Below are positions 49,845-59,899 of a stretch of DNA of 64,000 bases, piece by piece. The notes under the pieces were generated by a model. The model made no database searches, had not been told where the DNA came from, and saw only the letters and a program-made list of their open reading frames with translations. The first letter of the stretch is position 1. Each line of letters starts with the position of its first letter. Both the position numbers and the translations under genes were made by a program. Location: positions 1 to 64,000 of the forward strand of contig JADQBQ010000016.1 of the NCBI GenBank assembly GCA_016278505.1, written 5' to 3'. Source of the DNA: Clostridiales bacterium. Its GTDB lineage: Bacteria; Bacillota; Desulfotomaculia; Desulfotomaculales; VENG01.

Positions 49845-52076
49845 TCAGCCCATTAATTTGAACCGCACAGAGAAAGTTGTTCCCTCTGAGGTTGACACAG
49901 CACCTATACTGGCGTTATGCCTGGCAGATATACTGTAACATACCGCCAATCCAAGACCTGTCCCATTATCTTTGGTAGTGAAAAAGGGAGTGCCCAAGTT
50001 TTCCATCACTTCAGGCTGCATGCCTTTACCTTCATCTGCCACAGATAGGACCACCTCTTCATCCTCAGCATACGTCGTTATACTTAAAGTGCCACCGGGA
50101 GACATTGCCTCCATGCCGTTACGGCAAAGGTTAAGAATGAGTTGGCGCATTTCCTTTTCATCCAGAGATAGGTCTGGTATCTCTGGCAGTTTTAACTCCA
50201 GGTACATATCGTATCTAAACACATTGGCCTGTATCATTGGTGATAGAGCTTCCACAATAGAATTTAAATTTTGCACCTTTTTATCGACGGGCTTATCCTT
50301 GGCCAGAGACAGAAAATGGCCGATAATGGAATTAGCCCGGTCTAACTCTTCGATCATCAAATTAAGATGGTTTTTATACGGCATGAGATCATTTTTTCCC
50401 TGGAACATCTGCAAGAAGCCTCGTACAGTAGTCATTGGATTTCTCACTTCATGACCAATCCCTGCAGCCATTTGCCCAACGAGGTTAAGCTGCTCCAGAC
50501 GAGACATTTCCCTTTCCCACTGTTTACGCTCCGTGATATCCCTGGCAACAACTAGAACAGCCGGACCACCGCGGAAATGCAGCGGCACTCCTGTAGCTTC
50601 TACTTCAAAGGGGGACCCGTCTAGGGTTAGAAGTTTCTGTTCAAACCAATGCAAGGGCTCATTTGTTTCAAGCATTTTTTGCATTGCTTCGGTGACTGCT
50701 TGCATGCAGTCGGGGTGGATAAATTGTGTTATGTTCTTACCTATTATTTCCGCTTCATTTTTAGCATTTAGGAGTTTTACACCGGCCTGGTTTGAAAAGA
50801 CTATTTCACCGGTAAAATCATGAACTCCTATTAATTCCGGCGAAAGTTCAACCAACCTGCGATAAAGATCTTCACTCTCACTAAGCGCCCTTTGTGTTTC
50901 TTTACTCTTCGTAACGTCTATAATTACTCCCACCAACCCGGCAACCCCGCCATTACTGTCTGTAAAAACACCTTTATACAAAACTACATCATGCATCGTT
51001 CCGTCAGCATAAGGGATCACTGTCTCGTAGACCTGCTTCCCGTTTGTACGGAACAGCTCGCAATCCTTCTCCGTATAAATATCAGCCAGATCTTTAGTGC
51101 GAAGTTCATAAATGGATCTTCCCATTATTTCTTCTTTGGTAAACCCCATATCAGTTTCAAAGGCGGCATTACACCCCCTAAATATTCCGTTATTATCCTT
51201 GTAATAAACTGGATTGGGAATGGTGTCAATAAGTTTTTGCAAGAAGCGAAGATTTTCTATTAGCTTCCTTTCGGCCTGAACGCGTTCACTCACATCACGT
51301 ATAATCCCCTCAACTGCGGGATTACCGTATCTATCATTGACTACAATACTTTTAACTTCCACCCATTTTGTAGTCCCGTCCTTATGTACTAGCCTAATAG
51401 TAGCGGACAACGGCTGGGGTGATTGCAATTGAGCATTAATCAGCGGGCGGTCGTCCGGATGCACACCTGAAAACGCACGATAAGCATTTTCGTATAATTC
51501 CTCTGGCCTATGTCCTGCAATAACACTGGAAGCGGGGCTTACATACTCAAACTGGAAGCTGGGCACCAAACGGTAGCGGAAGATTAAATCTTGAGCATTT
51601 TCCGCCAGCAGTTTATACATATTATCCTTTAGAGCATGCTCTGTTATGTCCACTGCACAACCGCACGCCCCGAGAAGGTTTTCTTCTTCGTCATAAATGA
51701 AATCACCGACAAGTAGAACATCCCTAAGAGTGCCATTCTTGGTACAAAGAGTGGTTTCATTCATCTCATAAATACTTTTTTTAAAATAACTGCTATCTTT
51801 CTGAGGATCTTTCATTTTAATGGCTTTGCCTTGCTTTATATGCAGTTGTTTTAAATACTCATCCCTGGAAAGCCCTACAAGTTCTTGGTGCTCATACCCA
51901 TCAATAGCCTTGCTGGCTCTGTTTCTATAGATAACGGTTTCGGAAGCATCATAAAGGATAGTGCACACAGGCAACTGGTCGAGCACTGCCTTATAAAACT
52001 TTAACTCTTGAACTTCTTCACGTAGCTCTGAAATTTCAGCCCAAAGTTGGTCCCTTGATTTTTCCTTATCCTTCAT
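49845..52076 (-). CDS. Multi-PAS sensor histidine kinase
   Basis: Repeated PAS; HisKA GIGHEVRNPMTTVRGFL; HATPase DNGTGLGLAVCY; start at 52076. Confidence 0.93.
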   Translation of the reverse strand: MKDKEKSRDQLWAEISELREEVQELKFYKAVLDQLPVCTILYDASETVIYRNRASKAIDGYEHQELVGLSRDEYLKQLHIKQGKAIKMKDPQKDSSYFKKSIYEMNETTLCTKNGTLRDVLLVGDFIYDEEENLLGACGCAVDITEHALKDNMYKLLAENAQDLIFRYRLVPSFQFEYVSPASSVIAGHRPEELYENAYRAFSGVHPDDRPLINAQLQSPQPLSATIRLVHKDGTTKWVEVKSIVVNDRYGNPAVEGIIRDVSERVQAERKLIENLRFLQKLIDTIPNPVYYKDNNGIFRGCNAAFETDMGFTKEEIMGRSIYELRTKDLADIYTEKDCELFRTNGKQVYETVIPYADGTMHDVVLYKGVFTDSNGGVAGLVGVIIDVTKSKETQRALSESEDLYRRLVELSPELIGVHDFTGEIVFSNQAGVKLLNAKNEAEIIGKNITQFIHPDCMQAVTEAMQKMLETNEPLHWFEQKLLTLDGSPFEVEATGVPLHFRGGPAVLVVARDITERKQWEREMSRLEQLNLVGQMAAGIGHEVRNPMTTVRGFLQMFQGKNDLMPYKNHLNLMIEELDRANSIIGHFLSLAKDKPVDKKVQNLNSIVEALSPMIQANVFRYDMYLELKLPEIPDLSLDEKEMRQLILNLCRNGMEAMSPGGTLSITTYAEDEEVVLSVADEGKGMQPEVMENLGTPFFTTKDNGTGLGLAVCYSISARHNASIGAVSTSEGTTFSVRFKLMG

Positions 52077-52260
52077 GTTACCGCCCCCGAAGGTATTTGT
52101 TTTAATGTTCTGGTTATTGTTTGCATTGCATATTTTTTGACATACAAAACCCATTTCCCTTCGGGAAAGCTGTCGAACTTAGTCTTTTTTTCAATTCTTT
52201 GCCAGGAACACAAAAAAGGGGACAGACACCTTGGGGGTAGACTTTCCTTAACAATCAAAA

Positions 52261-52290
52261 AAAGCTCCTGCCAATGTTGGCAGGAGCTTT
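52261..52290. terminator. Hairpin terminator
   Basis: AAAGCTCCTGCCA-ATGT-TGGCAGGAGCTTT flanked by A and T tracts. Confidence 0.8.
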
Positions 52291-52300
52291 TTGTTTACGT

Positions 52301-53533
52301 TTAATCAATAACCATGGCATTACTGATCAAGTGATGAATATGCTTGATCTCTACATCCAGTTTATAGTGCTTCACTATATCATGTAATGCGTCGTAGCAG
52401 TTATGGCAGGGGCTAATCAGAACTTTTGCTCCGGTATTGGTAATCTGATCCGCCTTCATTTTACCCTTAGCCATCCTGACACGCTTTATTTCCTCGCCCA
52501 TGGCCAGTGCGCCACCACCACCACCGCAGCAGAAGTTATACTTGCGGTTTGGCCACATATCTCTGAAGTCTTCACAGACTGCATTCAAGCAGTACCTCTG
52601 GGGCTCTACGATACCTTCTTTACGTACAGCGTTACAAGGATCGTGCATGGTTACAGGGTCTGGGTTCTTGCTGGGATCTACCTTGATGAGACCCTTTTCC
52701 AGGATTTCCGCTTCCAACTCCGGGAACCAGGTTACATCGTAATTACCATCTTCCTCACTCAACCATACTTTACGTCCCCAACTTTGGGCCCGCATAGCAT
52801 GGCCGCACTCGGTAACTAGTATGCCTTTTTTGGGCTTAAGCCTTTTCACCTCTTCGGCAACCCTTTGCAGCATAATCTTGGAAGCTTCGTCATCACCATT
52901 AAACAGGCCGTAGTGGGTAGCATCCCACCAGTTACTGGGACTCGTCCAGCTTATGCCCGCATAATGCATGATTTTGCCGATACTTTGAATGTCCATGGGA
53001 TAATACTTAATTTCCCTGGGGTCCCAAAGAAAAACGTAGTCGGCACCCTCTACATCAACCGGGATCTTAATACTGGTATCGTCCATCTCCATCTGCAGCT
53101 CTTCTTCCATCCACTCCAGGGTATCCAGGTATTCCTCCTTGGTAATTTCCATCTGGTTACCTGTTTTTACCTGGGAGTCAACAATATCCTGCAGGAAGCC
53201 CGGAGACCTAAGCCCAAAGTTGCCACGGATAGCACGCACCATACCGGCAATGTCCACTTTCATCGGGCAGTCCATGGTACAGCGGGCACACTGGTTACAT
53301 ACCCAGATCATTGGGTCATTGAGCACATCTTCCTTCATGCCCAGCATTACTTTACGAATAAGTTTCCGCGGATCTGAGTTTTCAACTACATCGCTATAAG
53401 GGCATCCCGCCGTGCACATACCACAGGTTAGGCAGTTATTCAAGTCTGCAGGGTTCTTGTCCGTACACAGAGCAGAAACTACCTCATCCCTAAAACTTGG
53501 ATCTAATTTTTTAGCTTCAATTTCGTTGCTCAC
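52301..53533 (-). CDS. HdrD-like (heterodisulfide reductase-related) Fe-S protein: 2x[4Fe-4S] + CCG domain
   Basis: CLTCGMCTAGCPYS, CNQCARCTMDCPM, HDPCNAVRKEG, CCGGGGG, SPCHNC. Confidence 0.9.
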   Translation of the reverse strand: MSNEIEAKKLDPSFRDEVVSALCTDKNPADLNNCLTCGMCTAGCPYSDVVENSDPRKLIRKVMLGMKEDVLNDPMIWVCNQCARCTMDCPMKVDIAGMVRAIRGNFGLRSPGFLQDIVDSQVKTGNQMEITKEEYLDTLEWMEEELQMEMDDTSIKIPVDVEGADYVFLWDPREIKYYPMDIQSIGKIMHYAGISWTSPSNWWDATHYGLFNGDDEASKIMLQRVAEEVKRLKPKKGILVTECGHAMRAQSWGRKVWLSEEDGNYDVTWFPELEAEILEKGLIKVDPSKNPDPVTMHDPCNAVRKEGIVEPQRYCLNAVCEDFRDMWPNRKYNFCCGGGGGALAMGEEIKRVRMAKGKMKADQITNTGAKVLISPCHNCYDALHDIVKHYKLDVEIKHIHHLISNAMVID

Positions 53534-53974
53534 TAAGAATCTCCCCCCATTTCTTAGTTTCGTGCAGTCAGGGGTTCCTAACTGGCCCGACCAAGGAATT
53601 TTTTAACATAAAATGATTCCTAAAGCTTAACATAGGTATATATATAGTATATCAACTGACAAATTTATCTGTCAATTGTTAATACACAATTTAAAACATA
53701 GGTTCATAAAAACGGTAAAAAACTTCTTATTATTTAATTCTATTTTAAAATTAAAACTCCTACCTTAAAACTAATTATATTTATAAATTTTTGGACATAT
53801 ATAAAATTACATTGATTCACATGGTAAAACATGCTAATTAATTGACTTATGAAAATGGTTTCATTATATTATTGAACATAGTTCCATAAAACTATAATTT
53901 AGACCTTCACCTATTATGATCAAATGTAAGAAAACTTTATAGAACCGGTATAATATGCCATGACTTGCATAAAA

Positions 53975-54007
53975 AAAGTCCCGGCATCTAACCGATGCCG
54001 GGACTTT
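53975..54007. terminator. Hairpin terminator
   Basis: AAAGTCCCGGCAT-CTAACCG-ATGCCGGGACTTT. Confidence 0.8.
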
Positions 54008-54016
54008 AGCTTTTTT

Positions 54017-55246
54017 TTAATCAATTACCATTGCATTGCTTAACAGGTGGTGAATGTGTTTGATCTCCACATCCAACTCGTAGTGTTTAACAATGTCTGA
54101 CAACTGGTCAAAACAGTTATGGCAAGGACTGATCAAAACCTTAGCTCCCGTGTTGGTGATTTGGTCTGCCTTTAACTTACCTTTATCCATCCGGTAGCGT
54201 TTTATTTCTTCGCCCATGGCCAATGTGCCGCCGCCGCCTCCACAGCAGAGATTATACTTGCGGTTGGGCCACATCTCCCTGAAATCCTCACAAACATGGT
54301 TTAAAACATATCGTTGCTCTTCTACAATCCCCTCTTTACGCACGGCATTACAAGGATCGTGCATGGTCACAGGATCAGGATTTCTGCTGGGGTCCACCTT
54401 CACAAGACCCTTTTTAATTATCTCAGCCTCCAGCTGGGGCAGCCAAGTTACATCGTAATTCCCATCTTCAGGACTCAACCATACTTTACGCCCCCAACTT
54501 TGAGCCCTCATTGCGTGGCCGCACTCAGTGACCAACACACCTTTCTTGGGTTTAAGCCTTTTTACTTCTTCAGCTATTCTTTCCAGCATTATTTTAGAGT
54601 CTTTGTCATCACCGTTAAACAGGCCATAGTGGGTAGCATCCCACCAGTTACTGGGACTCGTCCAACTTATGCCCGCATAATGCATGATTTTGCCGATGCT
54701 TTGAATGTCCATGGGATAATACTTAATTTCCCTGGGGTCCCAGAGGAACATGTAGTCGGCTCCCTCTACATCAACCGGGATCTTAACGCTGGTATCGTCC
54801 AACTCCATCTGCAGCTCTTCTTCCATCCACTCCAGGGTATCCAGGTATTCCTCCTTGGTAATTTCCATCTGGTTACCTGTTTTTACCTGGGAGTCAACAA
54901 TATCCTGCAGGAAGCCCGGAGACCTAAGCCCAAAGTTGCCGCGGATGGTACGTACTAGACCGGCAACGTCTACTCCCATAGGACAATCCATGGTACACCG
55001 GGCACACTGAGTACACTGCCAGATAAATATATCATTAAGTACTTCTTCTTTCATACCCAACAAAACCTTGCGGATTAATTTTCGCGGGTCTGCATTCTCA
55101 TGCACCTCGTTGAAGGCGCAGCCTGCCGTACACATGCCGCATGTCAAGCAATTATAAAGATCCGCGGCATTCTTGTCCGTACAAAAATTGGCAACCACAT
55201 CTTCCCTAAAAGTGGGATCTAACTTCTTGGCTTCTATTTCACGCAC
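54017..55246 (-). CDS. HdrD-like Fe-S protein, paralog of 52301-53533
   Basis: Same motifs and length (409 vs 410 aa); long nucleotide-identical central tract. Confidence 0.9.
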   Translation of the reverse strand: MREIEAKKLDPTFREDVVANFCTDKNAADLYNCLTCGMCTAGCAFNEVHENADPRKLIRKVLLGMKEEVLNDIFIWQCTQCARCTMDCPMGVDVAGLVRTIRGNFGLRSPGFLQDIVDSQVKTGNQMEITKEEYLDTLEWMEEELQMELDDTSVKIPVDVEGADYMFLWDPREIKYYPMDIQSIGKIMHYAGISWTSPSNWWDATHYGLFNGDDKDSKIMLERIAEEVKRLKPKKGVLVTECGHAMRAQSWGRKVWLSPEDGNYDVTWLPQLEAEIIKKGLVKVDPSRNPDPVTMHDPCNAVRKEGIVEEQRYVLNHVCEDFREMWPNRKYNLCCGGGGGTLAMGEEIKRYRMDKGKLKADQITNTGAKVLISPCHNCFDQLSDIVKHYELDVEIKHIHHLLSNAMVID

Positions 55247-55400
55247 CTTTTATTCCCCCTCACTTTCTAAATTTGGCTCCTGCTTTTAACAGCCCGTCAC
55301 CTATATTAAATGAACTCTATTTCTTTTATTCTGTTCATAACATAAAATTCCTACCTTCAGACAAAAAAAACTCCGGTTTTTAACCGGAATTTTTTTCTCC

Positions 55401-56375
55401 TTATTTGAGAGGTAAATAAAATGATAATCTGTCAATCACCGGCTCTAAGATTTTATGGCATTCTCGGGCAGCCGTCTCATCTTTCGTAGCCAGGTTATGA
55501 TATTGATTTACCAAGGTCTCCAGGGCCTGATCAGCGGCACGAATACCAAGGCAGATTTTCCGCATCACTTCCGGCGTACACTCAGCCGGCCTGCACCAAC
55601 CAGGGATTCCATCTTCTACTGTCAAGGCTAAGGAACCGGGGGAATGTGCTAATATTTCCAGGACTTTACTTCCCAACCGGGGGTCAGATAGATACTCTTC
55701 CATTTCTTCCAGGCGGTGGTCACCACCCGGGCCTCTCAGGCAGCTAACCATGGAGTTGGCTGCGGCCTCATAAGCTTCATCCGCTATCACATCCAAAAGA
55801 GCACGGCTCAAGAATAGTTGCCTGGCCTCCCCGGAACCCAAGGTCATTTTAGCGCGGGCATCTTGTGTCCCCTCAAGACATGTCCCTAGAACCTGCAGCA
55901 TCCACTTCAAATCACTGGTACCATCCATTTCCGGCTGCCAGCGATAAAAGCTTACTTGCAGGAAAGATAGTAGTGCCCCGGTTTCACTTTGTCGCTTTAG
56001 ATAGCTTACTACTTTATCCCTATCCGGGCAAAGGGGCAGGTTAAACTGCTGCTTTTTTTCAGGTATTGCGGCCAGGGCTATAATCAGCTCATATCTTAGC
56101 TCCGCCTCTGAGGGCCACTGCGCCAGCCCGGCCAGCAGGTGGGTAATATGAGGGTTTTCAGCTAAGTATTCAGGTGCTTTCCGGGCTACCAATACCGCAG
56201 CACGCATATGTAAATCTTTTTCTCTTTCCTGCAACAGGCACAGCAATTCCTGCAGCAGCGCAGGGGTTAATGACAATTCATCTTTTTCAAGGTATTCCAG
56301 AGCTTCTGCTGCCTCTTCCCTGGTACCGCGAAGGCCTTGCCGCAACATATACTCTCTTCCGGGCTCTTGCCTCAA
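55401..56375 (-). CDS. Hypothetical protein, possibly alpha-helical repeat (HEAT-like)
   Basis: Helix-rich Leu/Ala/Glu composition; N-terminal REEAAEALEYLEKDELSL; family not established. Confidence 0.6.
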   Translation of the reverse strand: MRQEPGREYMLRQGLRGTREEAAEALEYLEKDELSLTPALLQELLCLLQEREKDLHMRAAVLVARKAPEYLAENPHITHLLAGLAQWPSEAELRYELIIALAAIPEKKQQFNLPLCPDRDKVVSYLKRQSETGALLSFLQVSFYRWQPEMDGTSDLKWMLQVLGTCLEGTQDARAKMTLGSGEARQLFLSRALLDVIADEAYEAAANSMVSCLRGPGGDHRLEEMEEYLSDPRLGSKVLEILAHSPGSLALTVEDGIPGWCRPAECTPEVMRKICLGIRAADQALETLVNQYHNLATKDETAARECHKILEPVIDRLSFYLPLK

Positions 56376-56428
56376 ATTAGTCCCCCCCTAAGAAAAATAC
56401 TCCGGATTACTCAATCCGGAGTATTTTT

Positions 56429-56505
56429 TGGTGAGCCATCCAGGACTCGAACCTGGGACACCCTGATTAAAAGTCAGGTGCTCTAGCCAACTGAGCTAAT
56501 GGCCC
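56429..56505 (-). tRNA. tRNA-Lys (anticodon TTT)
   Basis: GGGCCAT ... CTGACTTTTAATCAG ... ATGGCTCACCA on minus strand. Confidence 0.95.
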
Positions 56506-56537
56506 CAATACGGCACACTGGCCGTTAATATTTTGTA

Positions 56538-56612
56538 TGGCTGGGGTAGCAGGATTCGAACCTACGCATGCCGGGACCAAAACCCGGTGCCTTACCGCTT
56601 GGCTACACCCCA
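56538..56612 (-). tRNA. tRNA-Gln (anticodon TTG)
   Basis: TGGGGTG ... CGGGTTTTGGTCCCG ... TACCCCAGCCA on minus strand. Confidence 0.95.
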
Positions 56613-56629
56613 GCGATTTATTTTTTAAA

Positions 56630-56708
<79 letters not shown>

Positions 56709-56885
56709 ATATTAGCAAAATATAAAGCACTGCGTAAAACCTGCAAGAATTATACTACCAAATCTCCGGCACTATGTCAAGAAATCTGAACCAGAAGTTT
56801 ATGGAATAGTAAATAATTAATGAAGAAAACCATTTCATAACATTTCTTCTATAGGAAAGACTATTTTAATAATTCTAATTTACAG

Positions 56886-57344
56886 GTGATAACCTTGAAT
56901 CAAGATTTGGAAATAATACTGCGAATCTTACTTTCTTTTTTCCTGGGTGCCCTGGTAGGAATAGAGCGCGAGAAACGGCACAAGCCGGCAGGGGTGCGCA
57001 CGCACGCCCTGGTCAGCATGGGCGCGGGTCTGTTTACCGTGATCAGCGCTTACGGCTTCGCAGAATTTGCAGGCATGCCTCATTACGGGAATATGGATCC
57101 GGCCCGGGTAGCGGCACAAATAGTTTCGGGAGTAGGCTTCATTGGGGCCGGCCTGATTTTTAAGAACAGAGATCATGTCCGTGGTCTCACCACCGCCGCC
57201 AGTATCTGGATGGCCGCGGCAATCGGCACCGGTGTCGGAGCGGGAATGTACGCCCCGGTGATGGTCAGTACGGCCCTCGCCCTGATAGCACTGAAATTTA
57301 ATAGCGTGCTCAAACGTTTCGGAATGGCTGATGAAGGAAAATAA
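56886..57344 (+). CDS. MgtC/SapB-family membrane protein
   Basis: GALVGIEREKRHKPAGVRTHALVSMGAGLFTV, GVGFIGAGLIFKNRDHVRGLTTAASIWMAAAIG. Confidence 0.93.
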   Translation: MITLNQDLEIILRILLSFFLGALVGIEREKRHKPAGVRTHALVSMGAGLFTVISAYGFAEFAGMPHYGNMDPARVAAQIVSGVGFIGAGLIFKNRDHVRGLTTAASIWMAAAIGTGVGAGMYAPVMVSTALALIALKFNSVLKRFGMADEGK

Positions 57345-57420
57345 ATAAAGCGGTTGAATTTATGGTATAAAGTTTTTTTAACAGCTATTACTATAACAAT
57401 TCCCGAAAGGTGATGCCAAA

Positions 57421-58272
57421 ATGCAGCGATACTTAAATCTTTCTATTATTCAAATGCCCATCAGCCCTGATACGCAGGAAAATGTGGAATACCTGGAAAA
57501 TAAAATAAACAGCCTTTTTGCTGATAATCGGCGACCGGAGTTAGTGGTGGGGGTGGAATTTGGAATTGCCCCCTCCACCCCGGAGCCTTTAGAGGGAAAG
57601 GCTTTGAAAAAGCTGGCAGCCATAGCCGCCAGACATGGCATTTATATCATTCCGGGCACCTTGAAACTGGATAACGGCAACGGTGGTTTCTATAACAGCG
57701 CTCCAGTTTTTAATCCCCGGGGAGAACTATTAGGCACCTACTCTAAAATGGTTCCCTGGAATACAAAACTGGAAGAAGGAACGGTACCGGGGACAGAGTA
57801 CCGGGTATTCGAATTGCCGGAAAAAAACACGCGCGTAGGGGTGCAAATCTGTTTTGATGCAGACTTCCCCGAGATATCCAGGACACAGACCCTTATGGGG
57901 GCTGAGATTTTAATTCAGCTTTCCATGGATCCGGACAGCATCCCATTGCGTTATAATACCGTTAAGACCGCCCGGGCAATTGAGAATCAGGCTTATTACG
58001 TTTACACCAACGGTGTAGGGGATTTTGATAACTTCCACCTGCGAGGGCATTCCACAGTGATAGACCCGGAGGGAAACATAATCTTCGAAGCGGGAGAAGT
58101 TCCCACCTTTCCGGTGCTAACGTTGGACCTGGATAAGGTAAAGCAGTGCCGGGAGTTAGGTACATGGCACCAGGTATCCATTTTAAAAACACTGGGCGAA
58201 TATCGGCCCGGGCAGCCTTATGCCGGTAAAGAATTGGAAAGCCCTTTATTTAAAAAATACCTCAAACCCTAA
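57421..58272 (+). CDS. Carbon-nitrogen hydrolase (nitrilase superfamily)
   Basis: E (VVGVEFG), K (YSKMVPW), C (VQICFDADFPE) triad context. Confidence 0.9.
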   Translation: MQRYLNLSIIQMPISPDTQENVEYLENKINSLFADNRRPELVVGVEFGIAPSTPEPLEGKALKKLAAIAARHGIYIIPGTLKLDNGNGGFYNSAPVFNPRGELLGTYSKMVPWNTKLEEGTVPGTEYRVFELPEKNTRVGVQICFDADFPEISRTQTLMGAEILIQLSMDPDSIPLRYNTVKTARAIENQAYYVYTNGVGDFDNFHLRGHSTVIDPEGNIIFEAGEVPTFPVLTLDLDKVKQCRELGTWHQVSILKTLGEYRPGQPYAGKELESPLFKKYLKP

Positions 58273-58279
58273 GCTGTAT

Positions 58280-58312
58280 AAAGGCCCTTTGCTTAAGCCT
58301 GAGGGCCTTTTC
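58280..58312 (+). terminator. Rho-independent terminator
   Basis: AAAGGCCC ... GGGCCTTTT. Confidence 0.7.
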
Positions 58313-58374
58313 ACACAAATGTGATATTCGCAAGGCTTGACATTATGCAGACGAGAAATTCTCGCCATTTTTAC

Positions 58375-58602
58375 TTAGGTTCCTTTATCCTCCGCCTGGT
58401 AAGGACCTCCCGTGTAACCCCCGGGGCAATCATCTTTTACCATACTATACCAAAAGTCCAGTTCGCGCCTTTCATGCTCCGCCATATTTAAAATCATATT
58501 ACGCAAGCACTCAGTGGGAGCACCTTGGGCAATTCTATTGTACAATTCTATTTCTTGCTTTTCGCACTCTATAATCTGATTAACTAAATAGTGCCAGGCC
58601 AT
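58375..58602 (-). CDS. Small helical protein with acidic/Gly tail, possible spore-coat-type
   Basis: MAWHYLVNQIIECEKQEIELYNRIAQGAP...HERRELDFWYSMVKDDCPGGYTGG; RBS upstream. Confidence 0.6.
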   Translation of the reverse strand: MAWHYLVNQIIECEKQEIELYNRIAQGAPTECLRNMILNMAEHERRELDFWYSMVKDDCPGGYTGGPYQAEDKGT

Positions 58603-58632
58603 TGTATTTACCTCCTTTTAGCCAATAAAACG

Positions 58633-59055
58633 CTATTTATTATCCTTCTTATCTTCGTTTCCCTTGCCGGTTTTCTCATTTTCACCATCTTTTGCCTGGT
58701 ATGCTTCAGAGCAGCCCCCCGGACAGTCCGGACCATATCCCGGCCCGTAACCGTATCCGGGTCCATATTCGGGACTCGGGTTGTATCCAGGGCTGTATCC
58801 GGGTCCATAGCCGGGACCATAACCCGGTCCGCCTCCGGGACAAGGACCAGAGAAATCAGCACCATCATAGTAGGATGCATATACTGTATTCCAAAAACCT
58901 GCCTCACCGGCCTCTTCAACAATTTTCCCCAAAACTTCTTGGCGCATTGCTGCACTGGGAAGCTGCTCAGCCAATTGGGCCATCAATGCTATTTCCCGCA
59001 GTTCCAGTTGCATAGCCGTCTTGACCATTCGCAACCACTGTTCATGCATAATCAT
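58633..59055 (-). CDS. Small helical protein with Gly-Pro-Gly-Tyr repeat tail, possible spore-coat-type
   Basis: Helical N-terminus like 58375-58602, then GPGYGPGYGPGYSPGYNPSPEYGPGYGYGPGYGPDCPGG. Confidence 0.65.
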   Translation of the reverse strand: MIMHEQWLRMVKTAMQLELREIALMAQLAEQLPSAAMRQEVLGKIVEEAGEAGFWNTVYASYYDGADFSGPCPGGGPGYGPGYGPGYSPGYNPSPEYGPGYGYGPGYGPDCPGGCSEAYQAKDGENEKTGKGNEDKKDNK

Positions 59056-59156
59056 TCCTCCCTATGTTTTAATGGCATATTATGCAATTTAAGTAATAAA
59101 TGTTACATTTTACCTGGGTAACCTTTGACCGTTGTATATGCATAAAAACAAGAAAA

Positions 59157-59184
59157 ACGCGCTAAATACTTCCCTTAGCGCGCT
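59157..59184 (-). terminator. Rho-independent terminator (minus strand)
   Basis: Minus strand GCGCGCTAA ... TTAGCGCG-TTTTTC. Confidence 0.75.
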
Positions 59185-59220
59185 TCAGTACTTCCTTCCT
59201 TTCCTAAAAGTGGAACATAA

Positions 59221-59252
59221 AGAAACCCCCTTTCAAAGAAAGAGGGTTTCAA
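59221..59252 (-). terminator. Terminator-like hairpin at the 3' end of the candidate ncRNA (minus strand)
   Basis: Minus strand GAAACCCTCTTT-CTTTG-AAAGGGGGTTTC-TTTATG. Confidence 0.65.
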
Positions 59253-59680
59253 AGTGAGCTCACAATGACCTACGCTACAGCCACTACGAATACCTGCATA
59301 GCCCACGACAACCTTTCGGCTGCCATAGACCATTACGATACCCGCAATAGCCTTTGCTTGACTACCATGGATATCTAATGAGCCTGCAGCAATCTCCCGA
59401 CCACTACAAACCCATAATCCCGGACAACAAGGGATTATTCGACACCCATGATAATCTTAGCTCGACCAATACATATCCCTTACGACCATATTGCAATCCT
59501 TGGACCGCAATATAGCCTGCCGGAACATGCACTGATCTGCCCTCCGGCTAATACCGAGCCCAATGACCCGATATTAACCTTCGGCCGGCTGCCACAGAGC
59601 CTTACGACCCTGTAACAGTCTGGGCTCGGCCATTGCGAACCCGACGCTACTATTATGGCCCCACTGCGGAAAAATATAAG
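59221..59680 (-). ncRNA. Candidate structured non-coding RNA of about 430-460 nt with degenerate repeats and multiple hairpins
   Basis: No ORF of 60 aa or more on either strand; repeated motif GGT(A/-)TCGTARTGG on the minus strand; local stems ATATTGC/GCAATAT, AATCCC/GGGATT, GCCGGA/TCCGGC, GAGCCCA/TGGGCTC; tandem minus-strand terminators. Confidence 0.45.
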
Positions 59681-59899
59681 TAAAATTTAAATCCATTTTA
59701 TTCCATTAAACGAATGTGTGATAGTAAACTGCTAAAAATTCGACATACCCTGTAAAAATGTTGCTTTCTGGGATCCCTACCTCCTACAGGGTGTCAAGTA
59801 TACCCGAGAAGTAATAGAAAAGGTCTAGAACTATTTGAACTACAACCGCAAAGAATATAAAATAAATAACAAATGAAATAAATAAGGGAGGCAATTACG

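Noticed and set aside
54314-54958. 214-aa plus-strand ORF (and 52865-53377)
   Set aside because: Antisense to the HdrD-like genes; similarity between the two only mirrors the paralogous coding strand.
59264-59650. CRISPR array
   Set aside because: Repeated motifs are short, degenerate and irregularly spaced; no constant repeat with unique spacers, and no cas genes nearby.
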